Assembly (NCBI RefSeq): GCF_014635045.1
Contig: NZ_BMCF01000003.1
Span: 124,001 to 188,000 of the forward strand
Direction of reading: 5' to 3'
Source: Staphylococcus nepalensis
GTDB taxonomy: Bacteria > Bacillota > Bacilli > Staphylococcales > Staphylococcaceae
DNA: 64,000 nucleotides
Shown here: one piece after another, positions 57,834 through 64,000 of the stretch
Numbering within the stretch: the stretch's first letter is position 1
Layout: the number at the start of each line of letters is the position of its first letter
Position numbers and translations under genes: made by a program
Notes under the pieces: generated by a model
The model's database searches: none
The model's input: the letters and a program-made list of their open reading frames with translations, nothing else
Told to the model about the DNA's origin: nothing

Positions 57834-58607
57834 TTAGACGTTTTTCTTTTTGAAAACGAGGATAACTAGAGATAAGAAAACTACAATATAAACAATATTG
57901 CCAATAAATAATTCATGCAATTCCAGTTTAGTAAATGATTTCATCATTTCATTATCTATAATTTGAGAACTTAAGTTCAACATATTAATAGGCAACCATT
58001 TTAACCATTCCCATTGATTAATTAATGCAAATAATATGCCAGAAACAATAGAAATAGCGAAATAAAAGATAATGCCAATCGCAATAGAAACGCCAGGACT
58101 TTTGAATATACAAGAGATAAGTAGCGTTAAGCTTAGTAATAACCACATGCCAACATAATTACCTAATGCAGTTAATAACATTTCTTGTAAAAGGGATAGG
58201 TTATCACCCGTTTGTTTTAAAATATTAATGTCAGAGAACATAGTTAAATTGATAACTAAAGAAATGATAATACTAATCACAAATATAATAAGTGAATAAA
58301 TAAATAATGATATAAACTTACTTATGATAATGCTTGTTCTAGAATAATTTCGATATAATAAATTTTTAATTGTACCATAATGAAATTCCATTGTAATTAT
58401 CGTACTTGCTTGTATAATCATGAGAAAGAAAATCCAAGAAAATGAACTATAACCTTGTTTGAATAGTGATTTTGACCCTATAATATCAGGGTAATTTTTA
58501 CTTAGTACTGCTAACCCAATCATTAAAATAAAAATAAGGATTGGAATAATGATAGATGATTTTTTCTTGAACATTTTAAATAGTTCTTGTTTTACGAGTG
58601 TTGTCAT
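57834..58607 (-). CDS. ABC-2 type permease
   Basis: 257 residues, six helices: cytosolic start VKQELFKMFKKKSS, then paired hydrophobic spans and a final FKKKNV. The size fits single-domain permeases of bacteriocin-immunity, antimicrobial-peptide or PSM exporters (PmtB/PmtD type). It follows the ATPase by two bases. Substrate unknown. Confidence 0.82.
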   Translation of the reverse strand: MTTLVKQELFKMFKKKSSIIIPILIFILMIGLAVLSKNYPDIIGSKSLFKQGYSSFSWIFFLMIIQASTIITMEFHYGTIKNLLYRNYSRTSIIISKFISLFIYSLIIFVISIIISLVINLTMFSDINILKQTGDNLSLLQEMLLTALGNYVGMWLLLSLTLLISCIFKSPGVSIAIGIIFYFAISIVSGILFALINQWEWLKWLPINMLNLSSQIIDNEMMKSFTKLELHELFIGNIVYIVVFLSLVILVFKKKNV

Positions 58608-58609
58608 GG

Positions 58610-59302
58610 TTAGGCTTTCTCCTTACGGTCAATAATATTAAGAAGTACATTTTCTAAATCATTTTCATCTGTTTGATTCAATTCATCCATTGTAGTTTCT
58701 CTAACAATTTCCCCTTTATCGATAATCAAGAGTGAGTCAGTCACTTTAACAAGTTCACTTAATATGTGACTAGATATAAGGAAAGTAACACCTTGTTCCC
58801 TTAAGTTAATAATTGCTTCTCTCACATCTTTTACAGCCCGAGGATCTAATCCATTCATAGGCTCGTCTAATACAACGAGTTGTGGATGGTTTAAGAAAGC
58901 AAGCGCAATACCTAATTTTTGTTTCATACCTAAAGAATAGGTTTTTGCTTTGTTATGTATAAAGTCTTCCATTTTTAGTTTTTCGATAATAAGATTTATA
59001 TTTTTATTATCGGGGTCTTCATCGATTAATTTCATGTTTTCATAACCTGTTAAAAATGGGTATAATCCAGGAGCTTCAATCAACGCTCCTATATCGTTCT
59101 GATTAGTACTGATATGATTTTTCAAAGTACCAGATTGATAGTTAGAAAGCCCTAAAATAACTTTCATTAATGTGGTTTTACCAGCACCATTTCCGCCAAC
59201 CAAACCTATAATATGTCCCTTTTCAAGTGAAAATGTGATGTCTTTCAAAATGCGTTTTCGTTTGATTTTTTTACTAATATTTTCCATAGATAAAAGTTCC
59301 AA
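58610..59302 (-). CDS. ABC transporter ATP-binding protein
   Basis: 230 residues: Walker A VGGNGAGKTTL, Q-loop GALIEAPGLYPFLT, signature YSLGMKQKLGIALA, Walker B LVVLDEPMNGLDP. The EAPGLYPFLTG wording is typical of lantibiotic/bacitracin-type exporters. TTG start eight bases after AGGAGG. Divergent from the small peptide at 59494. Confidence 0.9.
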   Translation of the reverse strand: MELLSMENISKKIKRKRILKDITFSLEKGHIIGLVGGNGAGKTTLMKVILGLSNYQSGTLKNHISTNQNDIGALIEAPGLYPFLTGYENMKLIDEDPDNKNINLIIEKLKMEDFIHNKAKTYSLGMKQKLGIALAFLNHPQLVVLDEPMNGLDPRAVKDVREAIINLREQGVTFLISSHILSELVKVTDSLLIIDKGEIVRETTMDELNQTDENDLENVLLNIIDRKEKA

Positions 59303-59493
59303 AATGTAACCTCCTAAATTTTTTACGCCGATTAAAGGTTAACAAAAATAGTGATTAAAAGAAATAGTATTTTTATAAGAATAATATATTTTTTTTGTAA
59401 AAGAGAAATATAATTATAGTGGTCCGACATATTAGAAATAAATTGTTTTTATTTTAAGTAAGTATGTTGAATTTTATAAATAGGAGGTAGCTT

Positions 59494-59541
59494 ATGCATT
59501 TAATTGTAGCGACTATTGCTGATTTGTTACTAGGCTTGTAG
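59494..59541 (+). CDS. 15-residue hydrophobic peptide, possibly a truncated Fst-type toxin
   Basis: TAGGAGG seven bases before ATG opens MHLIVATIADLLLGL and a TAG stop. The pattern resembles the first half of Fst/Ldr-type type I toxins, which usually continue to a charged WL..R tail near residue 30. A hairpin follows at once. It could be a truncated toxin, a leader or a short active peptide. Confidence 0.4.
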   Translation: MHLIVATIADLLLGL

Positions 59542-59567
59542 TTTCATAAATAATTTTATTTATGAAA
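59542..59567. terminator. Hairpin after the 15-residue peptide
   Basis: TTTCATAAAT-AATTTT-ATTTATGAAA, ten-bp perfect stem beginning at the peptide stop codon. Confidence 0.6.
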
Positions 59568-59569
59568 GC

Positions 59570-59779
59570 TGAAATAACGTATTAATACTTGGAGAAATTG
59601 AGAAAGATACTGATAATTGTTAAAAAGAGTTTGTTAGTTTAGATAAAGAGATGTATTTATATAACATGTATATAGAACGTCCGACAGGTAATGTATATAG
59701 GAATTTTATTTATAAAGAAGCTTTTGAAGCTAAAGTGATTAATGAATTAAAGCTAAATGATTTTATTTACAAAAGATAG
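59570..59779 (+). pseudogene. Remnant of an unrecognised gene
   Basis: One frame reads VLILGEIEKDTDNC, a TAA stop at 59621, then KEFVSLDKEMYLYNMYIERP and on to LKLNDFIYKR and a stop at 59779. The composition is coding-like, but it lacks a start and is interrupted. Confidence 0.4.
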
Positions 59780-59848
59780 CGCATGATATATAGTGAAAGA
59801 TATACAAAGATATATTAGGAAATACGATTTCGGAAGGGGATAACCAAT

Positions 59849-60091
59849 ATGGCAGTAACTAACACAAGAAAACTTAGAAAAATTGGCAATAGCAAGGTTC
59901 TAACAATACCAGAGGAAGTAATACAAGCTTTAGATATTAATGAGGGACAAAAAATCGCATTTAACGTTGAGAATGGTCAAGTGGTATTAGAAGCAGTTAA
60001 AACGGATAGTAACGAAATGGATATTTTAAGCATGGCCGATCAAGTAAGTAATCAGTATGATAGTGCTTTAAAAGATTTAGTGAATAGATAG
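59849..60091 (+). CDS. AbrB/MazE-type antitoxin
   Basis: 80 residues: swapped-hairpin DNA-binding domain RKLRKIGNSKVLTIPEEVIQ and GQKIAFNVENGQVVLEAV (about 8-50), then an acidic, disordered tail that would wrap the toxin. GGAAGGGG before the ATG. 55 bases ahead of a Doc-type toxin, so this is the antitoxin and autorepressor of the pair. Confidence 0.82.
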   Translation: MAVTNTRKLRKIGNSKVLTIPEEVIQALDINEGQKIAFNVENGQVVLEAVKTDSNEMDILSMADQVSNQYDSALKDLVNR

Positions 60092-60146
60092 CAGCAGGTT
60101 AATACGTAGATGTAGATGAATGATAAAGACTACTGGAGGACAGCAT

Positions 60147-60548
60147 ATGCAGTATTTAACAGAAAAAGACATTATCACACTAAATGTATATGTTATTAAT
60201 AAATATAGCCCTAATGAGCAAATAGGCGTAAAAGAACCAAATGCTTTAAATATGCTAGTTAACGCACCTAAGCAATGTGTATTTGGTGAAGAACAGTACC
60301 CCACTTTAGAACTGAAAGCAGCTAACTTAGTTAGAAATTTAGTACAAAAACATGTGTTTTACAATGGTAATAAAAGAACAGCTTTAATGACATTGGTTGT
60401 TTTCCTTAAGATGAATGGATATCAGTTTAATGCTAGTAATGAAGAAGTGGCCGACTATATGGTTAAAATTGCTACAGACGACTTACAGGAAGCAGACATT
60501 AAGCAATGGATTAAAAAGTATATAACACTAATGAATGAAAAGGATTGA
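60147..60548 (+). CDS. doc: Doc-type (Fic-fold) toxin
   Basis: 133 residues from ATG 60147, which has TGGAGGA ahead; the frame is open upstream to 60120. The active-site motif HVFYNGNKRTALM matches HxFx(D/N)(A/G)NK(R) of Doc, which phosphorylates EF-Tu and stops translation, rather than the longer AMPylating Fic loop. The usual partner is Phd; here it is a MazE-like protein. Confidence 0.85.
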   Translation: MQYLTEKDIITLNVYVINKYSPNEQIGVKEPNALNMLVNAPKQCVFGEEQYPTLELKAANLVRNLVQKHVFYNGNKRTALMTLVVFLKMNGYQFNASNEEVADYMVKIATDDLQEADIKQWIKKYITLMNEKD

Positions 60549-60581
60549 TTATCGGGCGTTGCATATCCCCGTAAATATGTT

Positions 60582-60612
60582 TTGACTATACAGGTTACTA
60601 ATGTATAGTCAA
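60582..60612. terminator. Perfect hairpin after the toxin gene
   Basis: TTGACTATACA (60582-60592), loop GGTTACTAA, TGTATAGTCAA (60602-60612). T-rich tail; probable terminator of the toxin-antitoxin operon. Confidence 0.65.
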
Positions 60613-60721
60613 TTTAATTAATAATAGTAATAGAAAGTGAAGTTCTGGAAGGAATTTAGAGAATATAGATAATGTAAAAGGAAATTATTTTTCGTATAGA
60701 AGAGTCTCATAAAAATATAAA

Positions 60722-61014
60722 ATGAGTGAGTTAGATTATTATAAAAGAATTAAAGACGTATCTCATAAATTTCGTGAATTTAAATCAGCAACTATTAAAA
60801 CATATATTAGTAAGACAGCAGACCTTCGGGATTTACAGAATTTGTATATAAAAGATAATTTGGAAAATTTAAAGAAGAGACAAAAGATATAAAGCTTTTG
60901 CCAGAAGCAAAAGTGAAGATAACACTTAAAGATATACAAGAGCAAAGCGAGAAAAAGTAGTTAAAAAAACATAGTAGATAAAGTTAAAGGCAAATTGAAG
61001 AAACGTTAGTTGAA
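60722..61014 (+). pseudogene. Degraded gene of unknown family
   Basis: A 56-codon frame (60722-60892) reads MSELDYYKRIKDVSHKFREF and on to LKKRQKI. Just before its stop another frame carries on with FKEETKDIKLLPEAKVKITL and DIQEQSEKK to a stop at 60960, then a third gives VDKVKGKLKKR. This looks like one lysine-rich protein broken by two frameshifts. No RBS, no family recognised. Confidence 0.45.
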
Positions 61015-61115
61015 GATTTTTAAAAAGAATCAAGAGAGATACTTTTGTTTATAGCCACTAAGGCGTTATGAAAATCATAAGAGAAAATACAGATACAAAC
61101 ATAAACAAATCCTAA

Positions 61116-61167
61116 TACCCCCTCACCCCGCAAGAATTGAAAGATGTGGGGGCGGGGGTAATTTTTA
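61116..61167 (+). terminator. GC-rich terminator
   Basis: TACCCCCtcaCCCCgCA with TGTGGGGgCGGGGGTA, then ATTTTTATT. Strong plus-strand terminator downstream of the degraded gene, showing an upstream transcript once existed. Confidence 0.8.
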
Positions 61168-61300
61168 TTGAGATTTTGTAAATTAAGCAAAAAGTATAAT
61201 AATTAAAAAAATAAGTATTACCTATAACATAAACCTAAGAAGTGTTTAGATTGTATGATAACGCAATACTTATACTTTTAGCTATATTGGGTTTGATAGG

Positions 61301-61765
61301 TTATATTTCTTTAGGGTTCTTACCATATTTATTTTCTTTTTTGGAACCATTAGTACAACAAATAGCTAAAGATATAATACACATTACTATGTATATAACC
61401 CCGATAATGACAAATAAAGTATACAAGAACGAGCCTGTATTTATTTCAGCTATATAGTTATTAGTGACACCTAGTATTATACCAAAAATAAAAAATATTA
61501 TAGGGAAAAGCATAGACATACCTAAATCATGAAACCGTCGAACTGATACAGAAAAATTTGCGATATATGTAGCTATTGTAAAAATCCAATAAATAATTAT
61601 AGCTAAAATGGAAGGTATAGGTATTATATAGTTTAAAACAGAAGCCACTAAAGAAATAATAAATGTCATTAGTTCGGGGTACCAAAATTCTTTACGTCTT
61701 GACCCCCTTTTAGATTTAACCCATTCATCCAAAATAATTTGTAGTAATATAAGATGATTGATCAC
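61301..61765 (-). pseudogene. DUF805 membrane protein, N-terminus frameshifted
   Basis: From about 61703 down the frame reads GSRRKEFWYPELM, SVRRFHDLGMS and a final NKYGKNPKEI, all DUF805 hallmarks with four helices. The in-frame N-terminus is atypical, while the +1 frame gives YYYKLFWMNGLNLKGG, a typical DUF805 start. Adding one C to the five-C run at 61703-61707 joins them. The restored frame lacks an ATG; an ATC stands where one is expected after AAGGAG. Function unknown. Confidence 0.65.
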
Positions 61766-62295
61766 TCCTTTTTAACAAACTTGATCATAAAAAGGCTAAA
61801 TTTTATTTGAAAACATTGACCGAAATATTCATTATTAACCAAATAAAAGCTCTGAAATCATTATTATTGCCTATAGGTAGATCATTAAACCAAGGGTACA
61901 TAGATATATTTACTATAATAATTATCCCAAATATAGTGGTAAAATATCATAGTTCAGAAACATAAAACGATGCGATCCAAAATGTGATTGCTATTACTCA
62001 AAATATTATATCCCAAATAGAGAAAGGATATAAAAAATTAAACCCTACTTTGCTTTAGACGACAGTAAGGCTTGCATATGACGAACCATATTTTTAATTA
62101 ATGAGTATGAGTGTAACATAAAGAATAATTTATATAAAATTTACTAGGTTGAGTTAATAGAAGTGGTTATTATTGAGTTGAGAACATAATATACAAAATA
62201 ATTGGAATTTTTATATCCTTAGCACATTTAAACCTTAACTGCTTTTTATAAAAGTTGGTAATTTTTTATAAAATTATATAAACGGAAGTGAACGA
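61766..62295. other. Gene-poor stretch, possibly with a decayed membrane gene
   Basis: On the minus strand at about 61810-61950 an open frame reads YFTTIFGIIIIVNISMYPWF and RAFIWLIMNISVNVFK, membrane-like but without start or RBS and preceded by stops. The rest is AT-rich with nothing recognised. Confidence 0.35.
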
Positions 62296-64000
62296 ATGGA
62301 AAAATTTAAAGAAGCTATAACAAATTATATAGAGAAAGATGAAAATTTTGCAGTGTTTGTTGATGGAGGATGGGGAACAGGTAAAACACATTTCTTTGAG
62401 CATGATTATTTCTTAAATAAAGTAGGAGAAGATAATGATGAAATTCAAGAAATCCACGATAAGAAATGTTATAAGAAAGAATATATTAGCGTATATGGCA
62501 AGCATAGTTTGAAAGAAATAAAAGAAATAATTGTTACAAAAATTTTGAGCTATGTAGATGATGATGTAATTAGCGAAAACTTAAAACAAGGAATTAGTAA
62601 TATTTTTAAAATGTTTGAAGTAAAGTTTTTGAATACTGAAAATATAACTCTTCAATAGATGATTATTTAGAATCAAAAGCACGTGATAAAATTAAGGATA
62701 AGCTCAATAATAATGGAGGACGAGTCGTCTTTATAATAGACGATATAGAAAGATTAAATGATGGAATCAGTTTAAAAGAATTTTTAGGGTTTATACGTAA
62801 TGTTTTATTAGACAGCTTTAACTGTAAAGTTATTATAATTGGTAATAAAGAAGCAATAACGAGTGAAAATAAAAATGAGATGAAAAATTATTGGGAGAAG
62901 GTAATCAGTAGAAATTTAAAGTTTCCAAGTAATTTAGAAGTAGGAAAGAAAATATTAAATAATGATTTGAGAAAAAGTTATTTTAATGAAAATGAAATTC
63001 AAGATTTAATAGAATTAATTCAGGTTTCACCCTTGTCCACGTCTAAAGCAAATGTATTAAATCTTAGGACGTTAAATTTGGTAATAACAGATTTTAAAAA
63101 TATATATGATCAATTAGAAAATTGTAATAAAGAACACGTGAATACACGTATGTCTTTATTTACTTCTCTATTTATATTGCATAATATAAATAGAAATAAT
63201 GTAATTGACAATCAAGAAAAATTCAAAGATATGAAAGTTCCTAATGGGTTTACTTTTATAAACTCTAAGAAAGATAAAAAACCATCACCTGAAGAAGAAA
63301 TTTACCAAAAATATTTTCAAGAAAATGAAATTGCAAAAAAATATGCATTTTTTTCAAGGGAATTAAACAATTATATTTTTGAAGGTGTTTTAGATATAGA
63401 AGAATATCAAAAAAAGCTAAACGATAATTTTAGTGAAAAAAATGCAGAGGAAGACGTACTGTATATATTAAGAAATTTTATGTTGTATAGTGAGGATAAA
63501 GTTAAAGGTAAAGAAAGTGAAGCAATTGATATAATAAAAGGTGGTAGATATTCATTTGGTTATCGTCTCAACATTTATATGAAACTTAAAGAATTATGCC
63601 TAAATGGCATAGTAACTTTAAATGAAAAAGAAATAGATGAATTAGAAGATTATTTACTTGAAAATTATGAACTACAAATAAGTGATAGTATAGAAGGAGA
63701 AGATTTATTAAAGCTAATAAACTTTCACTTTCCACAAAACCCTGAACTAATAGAATATAAAAATGAATTATCTGAAAAATTGATGAAGCAACAAAAAATA
63801 TATATGAAAAAACAAGGGATATACCAACAGTATATTGAAGCTATATTAAATGAAGAGCGAAAAAAAAGAAGCGAGTTAGAAATGCAGTGTAAAGAAATAA
63901 AAAACGTAGATATTTTCACTATATTTAATAGTTATATAAGCGATATAGAAAAAGAACTTCTCGGAAATAATGCTAAAATTATTTATTTAAATAGATATAT
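62296..64000 (+). pseudogene. KAP-type P-loop NTPase, one frameshift, runs off the window
   Basis: From ATG 62296 (GGAAGTG upstream) the protein begins MEKFKEAITNYIEK and has Walker A DGGWGTGKTHF near residue 26. It stops at 62658, but a second frame open from 62640 reads SIDDYLESKARDKIKDKL, Walker B VVFIIDDIERLNDG, KVIIIGNKEAITSEN and remains open to base 64000. Adding a T to CTTCAA near 62652 restores one protein of at least 568 residues. Membership of the KAP/P-loop-fold NTPase group is likely; several such proteins act in phage defence. Lysine- and asparagine-rich codon use fits accessory DNA. Confidence 0.75.

Noticed and set aside
61242..61457. 71-codon plus-strand frame with two hydrophobic stretches
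   Set aside because: Overlaps the DUF805 C-terminus on the other strand, whose family motifs are clear.
1..64000. CRISPR arrays, insertion sequences, tRNA or rRNA genes
   Set aside because: No spaced direct repeat series, no transposase motifs with terminal repeats, and no cloverleaf or rRNA-like stretches were seen by eye.

Overview
The window is low-GC Firmicutes DNA and looks like a coagulase-negative Staphylococcus chromosome, probably of the S. saprophyticus/S. xylosus/S. succinus kind. Evidence: a Noc C-terminus at the left edge (noc sits beside oriC in staphylococci), staphylococcal phenol-soluble-modulin peptide genes, a cstR-cstAB-sqr sulfide operon with the diagnostic cysteines, a DUF3923 gene, strong AGGAGG ribosome binding sites and frequent TTG/GTG starts. 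The species assignment is inference. I see no rRNA, tRNA, CRISPR array or insertion sequence.

Layout. 0-3.7 kb: Noc end, a YtcJ-type amidohydrolase and flavohaemoglobin Hmp. 3.9-8.7 kb: an amino-sugar cluster on the minus strand (NagB, a GPH-type sugar symporter, an M81 peptidase, a ROK regulator) with a catabolite-controlled promoter just behind the ROK gene. 9.0-15.1 kb: a plus-strand operon for an N-acylated amino-sugar acid (amidohydrolase/deacetylase, DgaE-like lyase, DgaF-like aldolase, PfkB kinase, GntR regulator, GntP permease), preceded by a cre-like site between two copies of a 10-bp palindrome. 15.4-22.6 kb: DUF418 protein, lipoprotein, a MarR-MFS-SDR-SDR operon, a frameshifted GNAT gene, another SDR and an XRE regulator.

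23.2-32.9 kb is a full assimilatory sulfate reduction operon: cysH, cysJ, cysI, the three sirohaem genes, a TauE-type anion transporter, sat, cysC and a small membrane protein. 33.2-37.6 kb: adenosine deaminase, LysR regulator, M20 peptidase and a sarcosine-oxidase-like flavoenzyme. 38.0-38.3 kb holds two short PSM genes, one alpha/delta-like and one beta. 38.5-46.2 kb: methyltransferase, an FtsW-like SEDS protein plus PAP2 phosphatase, a deaminase, a VLRF1 release-factor-like protein, two stress genes behind a SigB-type promoter, and an ABC exporter whose permease is frameshifted. 47.0-48.7 kb is arsRB. 48.9-54.3 kb is the cst sulfide/persulfide detoxification locus, the oxidative counterpart of the cys operon.

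From 54.5 kb rightwards the DNA is accessory: small membrane proteins, a SpoIIM-like protein, a DUF3923 protein, a two-gene ABC transporter, a tiny peptide gene resembling the start of an Fst toxin, a MazE-like/Doc toxin-antitoxin pair, gene remnants, a broken DUF805 gene and, at the right edge, a KAP-type P-loop NTPase split by a one-base frameshift and running off the window. Four genes (GNAT, ABC permease, DUF805, KAP NTPase) can each be restored by adding one base, three of them in homopolymer or near-homopolymer runs. That could be sequence error or true decay, and raw reads would decide.
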